Shown piece after piece: positions 23,286 through 35,988 of a stretch of DNA of 64,000 bases. Source of the stretch: Pachypanchax playfairii (taxonomy: Eukaryota; Chordata; Actinopteri; Cyprinodontiformes; Aplocheilidae). A program made the position numbers and the translations under genes. Within the stretch, counting starts at the first letter, position 1. The number at the start of each line of letters is the position of its first letter. The stretch lies in assembly GCA_006937955.1 (NCBI GenBank), contig SSNP01000121.1:1350722-1414721 (forward strand), read 5' to 3'. The notes under the pieces were generated by a model. The model was not told where the DNA came from and did no database searches. It saw only the letters and a list, made by a program, of their open reading frames with translations.

Positions 23286-24115
23286 GGGTGTTTCTTTTTG
23301 TCAAGGAACCTGCCTTGGTAGGGAAGGCATCTTGCTTACAAGGACACTGGAACAGACTTAACTCACGTTACCGCGGCTACCCGCTCACGCGCACTGTTTA
23401 TGTCCCACCCATTGTAATAGCATAGTAGCGTAGCAGCATTCCTTTAGCCATAGAGCTAGAAATGTTATTAAAAATATCATAAAAATAAATGCGCAAGTGA
23501 GTTAATACCTTCTAACCACCGAAGCTGCAACTACAAAGCAACTAACCAACCGTATAACTGCTTTGGATTAAAAAAAACAAACATTTTACAGTTTTTTTTC
23601 GATCACTTTGCAACAATTTATGTGTATTGTATCCAAGCAATTGAGAAAAGAGTTAGTGTTTTTAAAAAATATGCATATTGATTATTGGTTGTGAGTTTTG
23701 TGTCTGAAGTTGTGAAAAATGACAACAAGGTTGTGAAAATTGTAGCAAAGTGAAAAAAGTGTAAAAGGTGCCAAAAAAACTGTAAATATAAGCTCGATAG
23801 CAACAATCAGTTAACTTACATTTAAACAGGAAATTTGCCCTTGAAGTAGCTGCTGTCGGCTCCTCAACCGCCATTTTTTGAAAATACCGCAACGTATTCT
23901 GGGAAATTTGTGACCGAGGGAAGGCATCAAGGCAAGTCCCATGTATCCTTGTTATGTTAGCTAAACAGCGGGCAAACCGAGTACAGATGCCTTGGTAGCA
24001 CCTGAACATTGGAACGCGCCTTGGCCGGTTGCGATGAGTCAACTGGATGACGCAACCTCACAGGACCAAGGCATCAAGGCATCAAGGCAAGGTTCCTTGG
24101 CATTGAGAAACACCC
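23286..24115. mobile_element. Non-autonomous DNA element with ~32-bp inverted ends
   Basis: The left end GGGTGTTTCTTTTTGTCAAG continues GAACCTGCCTTG. The reverse complement of the right end is GGGTGTTTCTCAATGCCAAG then GAACCTTGCCTTG, so about 32 bp are inverted with few mismatches. Subterminal GGCATC/CAAGG words recur. No convincing target duplication or transposase was found, so the superfamily is open. Confidence 0.7.
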
Positions 24116-26431
24116 TGTGTTACAGATGCTAGCTAAGCTAACAGACTGCTGAGTGATCTCTTTACTTTTTGGATTTTTGAACGACTTTCCAGCTACAACA
24201 TGGAACTGTAGCTTAATATAAATGTGATTTATATAGCGACACAAATGAGAAAGAAATGTCATTGTCAGTGATCACATGATGTCATTTATGTATAAAGAGC
24301 CATCAGTTGAGTGTTAACCCCTACACCACCCAAAAATAAGGGGAAATAATTATGTTTCATTAAAAATCATAACAATAAGTTTGAGAGACTGAATATATTT
24401 CCTATTGTGCCTCAGTGCATGTCATCTGTATAGGTGTGTGTGACTGTGTATTTGGCAGCTGTTTAACAGCCTGGCCAAGAGAGAATTACTACCCTCCTGT
24501 AGAGCCTGTAGAGGGATGAGAGGAGCCAATAAGGGACAGGTGATTCCCTTTCTATCCCAGATCCACTTACCCCCCCCCTTCCCCACACACATACGAGGAT
24601 TACACAAAGTCAGAAGCAGAGATTGATTAGTGGCCTTCAGCCAACCTGAATGGAGGGGGTTGTCCATGTGTGGAAGTCTCATGGCAAACAGCTGTCACAC
24701 CTGTGGAGAAAACTGAGAGGTGGTGCAATATCAGATGCCCTCCTATGTTTCCTATCTGGTTTACAAGCATCACTTATTCTGCTGTGTTTCATGCAAGTTT
24801 TCAGTCATTAGCAGTTTTGTAATTTAGAGACATTTTTAAGAGAGATTTATTTGATGACAGCAGACAACCCAGTTCTGTTTCCTGTCTCTGACTTCACCGT
24901 CTTTGTTGTTTTGTCTGAGGATGAAATTCAGAGACCGTGGCGTAAGTAAAGGCTCCATCTCGCCTCTTCCTCCTTGGTCTCCCTGCCACCGGCCCCCCAG
25001 ACACAGGCCTCTTTCTGTTGGGGCATCCCCATGGCAACCAAGCCACCAACTTGAGGAGGCGACATAAAAACCTGCTCTTTTAAGGGGACACAGGAACACC
25101 TGCCACCTCGAGCAGCAGGGAGGGCTGGACTGGACATACAGCCACGTGCAGACACAGTCACATACAAATTCAAACACACATAAACAAAGAGCCTGTGTGA
25201 CATTCAGACAAGACCTCCAGCTAACATCTGCTCCCCTTCAGAAGCAAATTGATCTTTTAACGCAACACCTAAAGTTGGTTTATAGATTTAAAAATTCTTC
25301 ATCTGACAAACAATTAATACTTAGACTTATGTTAGAAGGTACAGTATGTTTTGGGTATTTGAATATACTTGAACATAGAAACTCAAGTAGAGGTAAAATT
25401 TATAAGCTGATGTGAATATGTCACATTTTCCTAAATGAATCTGTAACAATTTTCCTGAATTTTCGAAGACATATTTTACATATTCATTTAGGACAATGTT
25501 GATACAGTAAATTTCTAAAAGGCAGATACAAGTTATGAGAGCTTTGACACGTCGCATGTGTTAAAGGTGCCGGAAAAACATCAATGATTCTTTTCAATGG
25601 ACGGTTAAAACTCTTGATTCTTTACAACTGATTTCTTATCAACAGCTGCTGTAAAACAATCCAGGCTGATAAAGATTTGCATTCCTGATTGTGTTTGTTG
25701 TCCTTTTGCTTTTGCAGTAATCCAAAATACTTGGTTGCTAAAATACTAAGTTGCCATGCAGCTGGTCACATGGCCTCTGCACATGTGTTGCACAATAGAT
25801 AATTTGCATGATGCAAATCTTTCTATCTTATAACCATAAGAAGCAAAATCTTTCACCTAAATGTGGTAAAGAGGATTTTGTAGCAAATTTAATGTCAAAT
25901 TTACTAAAAATCCCCAAAATAAATAATTTCAACAACTTGTAGTGGTCTTGTACTTATGGTTTCCAAAAAAAGTTATAATATTCATAAATCATAGACCTGG
26001 TGGAGCTTGAAATAAAGTAGCGAATAGATAACAAACCCGTTTTGTCATCTATTGGTTACTAGATTGTCAATCACACTTGTACTGCTAAAAGTAACAATAA
26101 ACAGCCTTTCACCACTGATGATCCCGACATGTTGGAATAAGTAAAGTTGTAGTAGTTCCAGAAAAAACTCCAGCGATGTCAATAGTAAACAAACAAGGGG
26201 GGATTTCTTTGCAAAGTTCTAACGGAGGTGTTTATGCCATTGAGGGAAGAGGAGGAGGAGGGGGGTGGGGGGGGCTACAACGCTACTCGAAAAACAACAA
26301 ACAGTTGTTGAGCTTCTCATTCAGGGCAAAATCCTCTTTAACACTTTTAAGTGCTGAAACATGGACGTTAATTATGCTTGATAACATAAATAAAAAAAAA
26401 TCTTTTGTTTACCCCAAATTTCAGTGGTTAA

Positions 26432-26991
26432 AGGTCCTGTATTATGCANAAATCCACTTTTTGGAGCTTTTAACCATGTTGTATAATAATCATGTTATTT
26501 CCTTATTTAAAAAACCCAGAGTGGTTTTTGGCTTAATACATATATTTCTCAGTAATCCTCCTGCATCCTCCGCTCTGAGCAGCTGCTCCACTCTCTCCTG
26601 GAAAACAACTGACTGTAACATAGTGATGTAACAATGTTATACCAGGACCTGCCCAGCGTGTCCGTGCTGCCCCTGCAGATTAAACCCCCCCCCAAGCTGT
26701 GAGAGTCTGAAGCAAGATGTTTTGTTGTATTTTACTTTCTAAAAATGTATCGGTGAAAATGTGTATTTGGCTGCCAGAGTTACAGGAATTTATTCACCAT
26801 TTTATTCAGGCAGTTCGAGGGGCAGCACTTGCGAGGGGGGAGGGGGGGTGATTTTAGGTAAACCGAGTTTTACATCCTGGTCAAAGAACAACTCGAAAAT
26901 ATAAGTTATGTTTAAGACTATATGACATCAAAGGTAAGATTTAATCATATCACAGATGTTGAAAACTGTAAGATAGCAGGATACAGGACCT
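26432..26991. mobile_element. TTAA-flanked MITE (AGGTCCTGTAT ends)
   Basis: The 560-bp unit has inverted ends AGGTCCTGTAT and is flanked on both sides by TTAA (26428-26431, 26992-26995). It contains an ambiguous base at 26449 and no transposase. TTAA targeting fits piggyBac or Kolobok superfamilies; an AG start favours Kolobok, which is inference. Confidence 0.75.
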
Positions 26992-27479
26992 TTAAAGTCC
27001 CCCCCAATTAATAAAACAAAAAACATTTTTGGCACCAAAATCTTCTTATGTTGAAAAATAAAATACAGATCACACCGTTTTCATTTTATCATAATAAAAT
27101 AATTTATTGATATGGTTTAACAAAATATCAAAAACTGTAAAGATTTGTAATTTTTTTCTGAAAAGCATCCCATAAAACATTAATTATATTACACAATCTG
27201 CATTTTTAATATATTTGTTCAGTTACATTTGGAATGTTGCTAGTTTAATTGATGGTTTAATGACTTTTACCTTTACTGGAACGTGTCTGAGTCTGTGCTT
27301 TACAGCCTCTAAATGATTAAGCAGCTACACTACAAATATTATGTGTACCCCGTCTGCCTCCCTAACTGTAATCGGGCAGGCTTACAATAATCCTTCCGAT
27401 CCATTCTTTCATCACCAATCCAACCCTTGAGAAAAAAAGACAAAACAAATCTGTCAAATGTTATTTATTTTCTCCCGGC

Positions 27480-27860
27480 TTGTTTTCCGGTACCCAGAGT
27501 TAATTTTCTGTGGAATGTGAGGAGCAGCTGTCACTTTAGCACATGAATGGAGTCCAGTTCAGTGGCCCGGAGGCATCGGAGTGGATCAACGGCAGAAGAG
27601 GGACAGCTGGGCCCGAGGGGGACAATAGCACTCTCAGTTAATCATTAATACTCTTAATGAACAGCAGCCAGGCACCAGAGGTTCACTCGCCAGTTTCTCC
27701 AGAACATTCAGCCTGCAACAGGAAGACACAGGAAGCCTCAGTTTGCTGCCTGACCTCAAGCTGACAATTGTTGATTGGGGAGTTTTTAATGGGTCTGCTG
27801 GAGCTTTAAATTGCTGTCTGTTTGATGACATCTCACTCATCAAAATGTTGAAGTTTTTTT
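27480..27860. promoter_or_regulatory. Candidate conserved non-coding element
   Basis: A non-repetitive, moderately GC-rich stretch in AT-rich intergenic DNA. It holds TTAATCATTAA (27638-27648, homeodomain-type), CAGCTG E-boxes and ACAATTGT (27764-27771, SOX-type). Function is inferred from motif content only. Confidence 0.3.
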
Positions 27861-28098
27861 TTTCTTCTTTGTGTGTATTGTGTCCTTTTCAAAAGGTTAA
27901 TAAAACCCATCTGGGTAAAACTGAACAAACATTTTTTGGGAAAAACTTTAAAAAAAAGAAGCTTTTTTTCAAGAAATTGGCTGGCAATATTTATTGTGTA
28001 TATAAAAAATAAACATGATAGAAACACGATTAGTGGACTAAAGAAGAATCCCTCAGCACAGGAATATTAAAAGTTAATTTACTCAATTATTCACTTAA

Positions 28099-28788
28099 AG
28101 AGGCCATTTCACACAAATTTCATGACTTTGTGTTTATTTCAAATTTTTCCTTGGTTTAACAGAAGCAGTCTTATTGATTTTTTTATCAGCATGAGTTAGC
28201 ACCTTTGTTTCATACAAATTTCGGGACTTTGTGGTTATTTCTGAAGTATTAACCAGTAATATGAAACATTTTTTATCTAAAAAACGTCAGGAAACACTTA
28301 TTAACAGACCTTTCAATCTGTCTGCATTAAAATTCGGCTGGTTCCGGCTCCTTCCGTCAGGCCTCGAGGAGGAGCTTGTTCATATTCATTATTCAAATTT
28401 GCTGGACTCAGATTGGCGAACAAACTAGCCTATGAGAGCAAGATATGCTGTTTCCTGCCCCACAGCGCATGGCGACAGCACACGTAGTCTCTTCCGCTTT
28501 GCTACGTCTAATGCTAACAGCTTTTAGGCAGCAGCATGCTAGGTGTGGTTTCACCTGCGGGAGCTGATGAATACTAACGAGCAAAGCAGTTGTGACGAAA
28601 CAGATAGCTACAGGCCGTTCGAACTCTGGAGAACTCGGGTGTTATCACCACCTGCGTAGTTTGAGAGATTAAAACTGAAAGAGAAGTTGTTGACCTGTTT
28701 TCACACCCACTATGAAGGTAAGAACACCTGTGGAGCTAAAATATTCAACAGAAACCTCAGAAAAAATGTTTTTAATGGAAGGGCCTCT
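28099..28788 (+). mobile_element. TTAA-flanked repeat family, copy A
   Basis: One of four related copies with ends AGAGGCC...GGCCTCT and TTAA on both sides (28095-28098, 28789-28792). This copy is longer (690 bp) because its first ~45 bp appear again about 107 bp downstream, a partial internal duplication. No transposase is encoded. Confidence 0.85.
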
Positions 28789-28792
28789 TTAA

Positions 28793-31162
28793 ATAAAATG
28801 CATTGAAATTTAGAAGATCACTGTTAAAGCCCCTATTCTTGATAACAAGCACACACAATGATTAAACATGAGCGTATCAGTCCTAATTAAACATTCAGAA
28901 TTCTTGTCTTCCCAGAATCCGAAAAACATCAGAAACATGAGATTTACTCTTTTCTTAAAGTTCAAGAACAGATTAAAATGAACTACATGAAGAACTAATT
29001 TCTCTAAGAGCTTTTGAATTACAACCAGAGGAGCAATTCATTGATAGATGGCTGAGATATTATAGCTTTTATGTAATTGGTAGTTCAGGAATCATAATTT
29101 TTAATACTTTATTGTCCTTACAAATTAAAAAAGGCTGTCAAATATGAAAAGAAATACACTCAATAATGTTTTTTTTATTGCAGTTAGTTTGTGTTTGTGA
29201 AAATAGAAGGAAAATTCTACAGCATGTTCCCATGACATCAGTTTTCACCAGATTCCAGAAAGCAGGTTTTGTGGAAAGTCAAGTGAAAATTTTTAACTTA
29301 GTCAACACTGAGTTTAAAAAATATATTATTTTTATTCTTTAAACAGGAGTAAGAATAGATCCATGCCTATCCCCATTGTAACAGGCAACCTACCTGCCGG
29401 CACATTTCCCTCACCTGTAGAAGCTGTCTACAATCAGTAATACAATTTTACACAACTAATACTGAGCTGAATAATTTAATTATTCCTCGTGTCAGGAGAA
29501 GAGTTTTTCATTTAATTTACCAGATTCTTTTTTTTTTATTGGAACGACATCAGTTTTCAGCAGATTCATTTATGAACCTCAGTAATATTCTCTGGTTACA
29601 CATATCCAATATAACACATTACAAGTTTAGCTCACATCAGAGAAAATGTTGAACATCATGCTGCATTTCTTTTATTTAAGAGTAAGCGTGCAAGTCTAAC
29701 ATTTGACTAAAGAAAACCAAGTGCTTCTTATACTGGGAGGGGTGATTACTAGATGAGTAACAGGTGAGTTGATGAGCAGATGGAAGACAGATGTAAGGAG
29801 CTAAGCACAGTAAAGTAAAACTAAAACAAAGGTCTAATAACAGCTAGTGGTTTCTATGTAAGAGCTGTAAGAAAAAAGATCCATCAGTCAAAAATCAACT
29901 GAATAAATAATATTGTGCAAAAGTCTTGAGCCACAGCGAGCTAATTTCTTTATAATTTTTTAAACGAAGCTTATGATCTTGTACAACCGTAACATTCGCT
30001 AGTTCTTCAGACTTTCTTGGTTGCTGTTCTACTTTTTTGTTGTTGCCCTATACTGATATAGATTTGGAATTATGCAAAACTTTAACTAGCAAGTGGTGCT
30101 CTCACGAAACTTGTTTGTATTCAGACAATGTGGTGGTATAACCAAGGAGACTGTATTAGTCATATATGTGTAATGCTTAAATAGTTAGTCAGTGGAAACT
30201 TTATTGTGGTCCAGGTTTATGTGGTGCTTGTTAATGCAAAGCCTTTTGCAACTGAGACATTTCCTTTCCCCATCATTTAAAAACTGAGGTTCCTTCATTT
30301 TCTAGCATTATTACCACAGTTTTGTCATGATTTCTCATCAGTGGTGTTTCCTATTGACTGACCTACTGAAAATAAAGTTCACTGGTTTTTATTTTTCCAC
30401 AAACCCTGAAGCAACTACGTATGTGCTCTGCTCCAGATATACCAGCTTCAAGGCTGAAGAGGTCTATGTAAGACTCTTTTCTGGTGCATGATCCATCTTA
30501 CATGAATCCAGAGGAACTATGTTTACCTCCACTGGTGAGGATAGTTTGGATTTTGTTGCTCTACTTTGAGGCAAACCAGCATCATCCAATCCACCCCTCA
30601 TCCTTCTACCTTGTGCAGCAAATGGCTTGTCTCTTCTTCCTCCTCTCCCATTTGGTGCCATGCCAACATGATGCAGGTGCAGGTAGAAGATGAGTCTTCC
30701 TTACTCTTCTCCCATGGAGCAGCACACTAAGTGACAGGATATAATCTCTCCCTCCACTGGCATAGGAAGAGTGACTGTACTCCACCTCATTATCAGCTTC
30801 AAAAAGGAAGTCTTTACTCTCCAAATCTTCATTATCAAACATGATGCAAACGCTTTGAAGTCTAGTTGTCAATTTTCTTTCAATCACTCCAAAACACTCT
30901 TTCAAATCTGCATGGGTGATGACGTCGTTAGCGCAGCTTTTTATTTCCTGTTTTTGACTCTAATTTTTCAGGTGTGACTGCACATACATTTTATATAAAA
31001 ATCAAATATATACATTACTGCTAACTGTAAAGTAAAAAAAAAACAATGATATATATAAAGGCTTGTTAAAGGTATAGCGGTGGATTTTTCTGAATTTCAG
31101 GGAAGAACCGCTCACCATTTTTCACTCTATCAAAAATGGATGATTCTTTTTGATCTTAGTTC
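28793..31162. other. Intergenic DNA between TTAA copies A and B
   Basis: AT-rich sequence without a supported gene. A stretch near 29917-29940 (TGCAAAAGTCTTGAGCCAC) resembles the end of a fish Tc1 family and may be a remnant. Confidence 0.35.
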
Positions 31163-31166
31163 TTAA

Positions 31167-31738
31167 AGAGGCTCTTCCATTAAAAAACAGTTTTTCTGAG
31201 GTTTCTGTTGAATATTTTAGCTCCACAGGTGTTCTTACCTTTATACTGGGTGTGAAAACAGGTCAACAACTTCTCTTTCCCTTTTTATCTCTCAAAATAC
31301 GCAGGTGGCGATAAAACCCGAATTCTTCCGAGTTCGAATGGCCTGTATCTGTTTCATCACAACTCGTTTTGCTCGTTAGTATTCATCAGCTCCCGCAGTT
31401 GAAACCACGCCTAGCATGCTGCTAGCTAAAAGCTGTAGCATAATACGTAGCAAACAGGAAGACACAACGTCTGACGTTGCCATGCGCAGCGGGGCAGGAA
31501 ACAGTATGGCTTGCTCTCATAGGCTAGTTTGTTAGCCAATCAGAGTCCAGTGAATTCGAATAATGAATATGAACGAGCTGCTGCCCGAAGCCTGACGGAA
31601 CCAGCCAAATTTTGACACAGATTGAAAGGTCTGTTAATCAGTGTTTCCTAACATTCTTTAGATATAAAATGTTTAATATTACAGGTTAATACTTAAGAAA
31701 TAACCACAAAGTCCTGAAATTTGTGTGAAATGGCCTCT
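31167..31738 (-). mobile_element. TTAA-flanked repeat family, copy B (inverted)
   Basis: A 572-bp copy in opposite orientation to A, flanked by TTAA (31163-31166, 31739-31742). Shared interior landmarks include GGAGCTGATGAATACTAACG and the AAGAGAAGTTGTTGACCTG stretch, read on the minus strand. Confidence 0.87.
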
Positions 31739-31909
31739 TTAATGTCTTCTGTGTTTTATTGTTTTCTGTATTGTGTCACGTCTTAATGTATTCTAATCAG
31801 TTTTTCAATTTTTATTTTACTTTCTTTGCTTTTATTATAACTCCATTAATTTTTATGTGAAGCACTTTTGATCAACAAGATGTTGTTTCCAAAGTGCAAT
31901 ATAAAAAAA

Positions 31910-32146
31910 GTATCATGTATTGTATCATAATATACTATTTTGTATTGTATCATACCTTTTAAAAACTATATTGCATTGCCTGTGTAATATGTATTATATC
32001 ATACTGAAGAATATCAGACTGTATTTTACCATAATTTATTGCCATGTATTGGATGATATGATATCATATTGTATTATATGATACTATATTGCATCATATC
32101 GTATTGTTTCAAATTGTTTTTAGTGTTGTATTGTATCATATAGTCA
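31910..32146. repeat. Degenerate AT-rich tandem repeat
   Basis: Variants of TATTGTATCATA recur many times over about 240 bp with drifting unit length. It ends where the 79-bp Tc1 palindrome inserted. Confidence 0.65.
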
Positions 32147-32148
32147 TA

Positions 32149-32227
32149 CAGTGCAGACTAAAAGTTTGGACACACCTTCTCATTCAAAGAGAATGAGAAG
32201 GTGTGTCCAAACTTTTGGTCTGTACTG
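32149..32227. mobile_element. 79-bp palindromic Tc1 miniature
   Basis: Two Tc1 terminal repeats are joined head to head with nothing between them: CAGTGCAGACTAAAAGTTTG at left and its near-perfect inverse ending CTGTACTG on the right, flanked by TA (32147-32148, 32228-32229). The AAGTTTGGACACACCTTCTC core is the terminus of a widespread fish Tc1 family. Confidence 0.85.
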
Positions 32228-32229
32228 TA

Positions 32230-34942
32230 TATGATTTAGGAGTCAGAGGTGTAGAAGTGTTGCCACATGCCACAGATTCTCATGTGTTTTTAAAGCCGTT
32301 ACTAATACCATGAATCTGGTCAATTTTTACCTAGGTGCAAGCAAGCATGCTTTTGCTTTCCTCGTACTTTATGACCACAAGAAGTGAAACGGTCATGCGT
32401 GGACCCGAGAAAAGGGAGTACTGACTTTCAGTCTGTGACTACGGTTTGCTTTGAAAGCCAACAGTTTGTTGCTTTGGAGAACATAGAGGTGGCTGTGTCC
32501 ATTTAACTCTGTATGCATGCACATGCATCCACCCACACACACACACACACACATACTTGGTGGTGTGGTTTATTGCAAGTGAGACATAAACACCTTTTTC
32601 TAATAGATGCACGTGTTTGTGTGTGTGTTGAACTAAAATCCTGCTGGAGTAATAATCAAGGATCTGTGGCTGAAATGGAATGACTGCACACTTTCATTTC
32701 TCTGGTTTATGAATATACGCAGACATTTTTACTTAGTCATGTCTGGATTTAACACTTTTATTTTCTTTGCCTTCCAGCATGATACATCACACTGTAAGTC
32801 TGAGTAAACGTCGGCTCTGAGTAAGATTCTTTGGTTTTCGATCTGTTTGAGGAGCTCCGGACTTAAAGCAGGAACTATTTTATGTTTCAGGTACACATGT
32901 GTGTAAACTGCAAACATAGTGCTACGCCATCCATTGATAGAAAATGTCACATGCGTTGGAATGAATTGGAATTTAATGAAGTTGAAAATTACGAGAAAAT
33001 TCATTGTCAATCGTATTTTTAGAATTGTTTTATAATTTAATAAAGCAATGAAACATCGCAAGGGGCTAAAATTAATGCACACTGAGCAGATAAAATGTTG
33101 TTCCTAGCTGTTCATTCAGTTCTTAGTGTATGTGCGCGTGTGCATTTTTAGCACAAAAAGTTCCGTCTCTGACTGGAAACAGAAGAGGATCTGGATTGCG
33201 GGCAGCAGGATTTGACATCGACCTATTTCCTGTCATTGAGCACCGGTCACATGTTGAATGCGTGGGCGCAAGATAGTGTAATGAGTTAAAGGGGTAGACG
33301 CACTTGCAACCAGACACGCATTGACAGATGTACAGGATCACTGAACGCCTGCTTGAAACTACATGCACTGTGCTTGAAATAAGGAGGTGTGCATGCTGTT
33401 AAAACTACTCAGTGTTTTGTCTGACTGTGAACGGACAATGCAGAGACATTCTTCACTGTCTACGCTGAGACACTCTGTGACAGGCAGTCGTTTTATGAAG
33501 ACGTTAGCAACAAGTCAGATCCAGAGTGATAAAGGGTTCAACAGTGCAGCCGTAAAAATGACTTTCATTCCCATAAGAAAAAAAACCTGTGCCTGCATAC
33601 ACCCACTCACTCACACACACACACACTGTGCAGCAAGCATTCCTTGTTTCCAGCTAGCATAAATCATGAATGAGACTTTGTCATCCATTCGTATCTTTCT
33701 CTAGCCATGAGGCATCCCCACCTTTTTTTCCTCAAGTCCCCAATGTGTTTCTGTAAAGAACCAGCATATTCGCATTTCCCTTATATTATATCACTTATAT
33801 CTGAAGCGATTGTGATGATACATGCTATGTACTCATCCTGCACTTAAACATCCTCTCTGATGAAACTGAGAAAGCCTTCTGCATTACAGCGCAGCTATAT
33901 TTACTTTTCACCACATAGAAAGAGGAAAAAAAAATTTTTTTGCATGGGAGCATCTATCGCAGCAGGCCATTGACGCCCTCTGTGGCCCCACTGCAACAAC
34001 TGCACGACAATTACACACACTGACACACACGCTCGCTCTCTTTAGTGTGGCCTTGATGTGGGCTGTTGTGCTGTCTGCTATCCGTGTCAGCAGCTGGAGG
34101 CCAAGGTTGCAAGAAGAGAGGCGGAATGAAGGCAAAGAGAGGATCAAATAAAAATGAAGATAAGAAGGAAGTCAGAAGAACACAAAGATCCACAAGTCAG
34201 GGGAAAAAAGACTGAGACGAAGTCACGTGAGGTGTAACCCGTTGGTGAGACAGTTATTTAACATGTCTGAGTCAAAAACAGTGTGATGGCTACAGGAAGT
34301 GAGTGGACCAGAAGTAAAAGGGGGAAATGTGACATGTTTTAGCATCACAAAAAGTTGCATTGATGTGTTACTCTGCAAAACGGTCCAAAACAGCCACGTC
34401 ATACTGCAACAAACCAGTATGACTCTTTAGATCAACAAGTCACAGAAAAACAAAAGCAGGGATTCACTGACTGATCAGATGCATGAGTCACCTACAGTTA
34501 TTATTACCTGGATTAAAAATAAAACTTTTACTTCTTTAAGCATAAAGCTGTAGGATCTGCAGGCATTGAACTCATCAGTTCTTAGGTTGGAGTCATGTTA
34601 ATAAAAGGCCCAGCGATCTGAGTCAGACATTGGCTAAGCTCTGTTTGTTTCTCAACATCCTCTTGTCTTATGAAAATATGTTGTCTTTTTGCTTTTAGTC
34701 TCTGTTCTACACAGGAGCAACCTGTCTCACAAGAAAAACACATCATAAAAATGGATTGTTTCACAGAAAGAAGCCTTTCACATTTTAGTTTCGGAAACGC
34801 GACATGTAATTTAAAAAAAAGAAAAAAAGGTTCGACAAATAGTCACACCTGAACAATGTGGAAGTGTAGTGCTTAAATAGGAAGGGTACAAAGTGCTGAC
34901 AGGTGGTTTTAAACTTTGCAAGATTTGTTAAATCAGCCGAGG
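32230..34942. other. Intergenic DNA
   Basis: AT-rich sequence with (CA)n runs at about 32531-32551 and 33609-33626. No coding exon was recognised. GTCACGTGAG at about 34223 is an isolated E-box-like word. Confidence 0.4.
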
Positions 34943-34946
34943 TTAA

Positions 34947-35528
34947 AGAGGCCATTTCATACAAATTTCAGGACTTTATGGTTATTTCTTAAGTATTAAC
35001 CAGTAATATGAAATATTTTATATCTAAAAAACGTCAGGAAACACTGATTAACAGACCTTTCAATCTGTCTGCATTAAAATTCGGGTGGTTCCAGCTCCTC
35101 CCTTAAGGCCTCGAGCAGCAGCACATTTATATTCATTATTCAAATTTGCTGGACTCAGATTGGTTAACAAACTAGCCCATGAGAGCAAAGAATACTGTTT
35201 CCTGTCCCGCTGCGCATGGCAATTTCAGACGTCGTGTCTTCCTGTTTGTTACGTTATGCCACAGCTTTTAGCCAGCAGCATTCTAGGCGTGGTTTCAACT
35301 GCGGGAGCTGATGAATACTAACGAACAAAGGAGTCCTGACGAAACAGATACAGGCCGTTCGGACTCGGGAGAACTCGGGTGTTATCGCCACCTGCGTAGT
35401 TTGAGAGATAAAAACTGAAAGAGAAGTTGTTGACCTGTTTACAAACCTACTATGAAGGTAAGAACACCTGTGGAGCTAAAATATTCAACAGAAACCTCAG
35501 AAAAAATGTTTTTAATGGAAGGGCCTCT
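34947..35528 (+). mobile_element. TTAA-flanked repeat family, copy C
   Basis: A 582-bp copy in the same orientation as A. The left flank is TTAA (34943-34946); the right flank is TTAG (35529-35532), one substitution. The interior matches copies A, B and D over its length. The short reading frame inside is not conserved as protein among the copies. Confidence 0.87.
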
Positions 35529-35626
35529 TTAGACAAAATAGAAAGCCACAGGTAGATTTTTTAAAAATTTGAAGATATTTGAAATAATTTAAAATCTGTT
35601 TTACACTCAAATGATTATTGCAAACA

Positions 35627-35978
35627 TCCATCCACTTTCTAAACCTGCTTCTTCCTTTTCAGGGTCGCAGGGGGCTGGCACTGATTTCCAGCGGTCTTTG
35701 GGCAGGGGGCGGGGGGACACCCTGGATGGGTCGCCAGTCCATCACTGGGCCACACATAGACAAACAACCACTCACACCAAGGGAGAATTTAGAGTCACCA
35801 ATTAGCCTTTTGCATGTTTTTGGACTGTGGGAGGAAACCAGTGTCCCTGGAGAAAACTCACGCATTCACAGGGAGAACATGCAAACTTCATGCAGAAGGG
35901 CCCCAGCCTGGAATCAAACTCAGGACCTTCTTGCTGCAGGACAACAGCTCTACCAACTGCACCACCGTGCAGCCCTTC
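35627..35978 (-). repeat. tRNA-derived SINE copy 2 with target duplication
   Basis: The best-preserved of three SINE copies, flanked by a perfect 10-bp duplication ATTGCAAACA (35617-35626 and 35979-35988). On the minus strand it starts with a tRNA-like head (GTGGTGCAGTTGGTAGAGCT near the A box) and a diverged B box, and ends in the fish-wide CATCCATCC-type tail. Confidence 0.8.
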
Positions 35979-35988
35979 ATTGCAAACA

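Noticed and set aside
24836..25203. Two overlapping ~100-codon minus-strand frames
   Set aside because: Cysteine/glycine-rich composition without domain similarity or splice signals; unlikely to be coding.
35085..35321. 78-codon frame in TTAA copy C
   Set aside because: The frame is not kept in copies A, B or D, so it is chance within a non-coding repeat.
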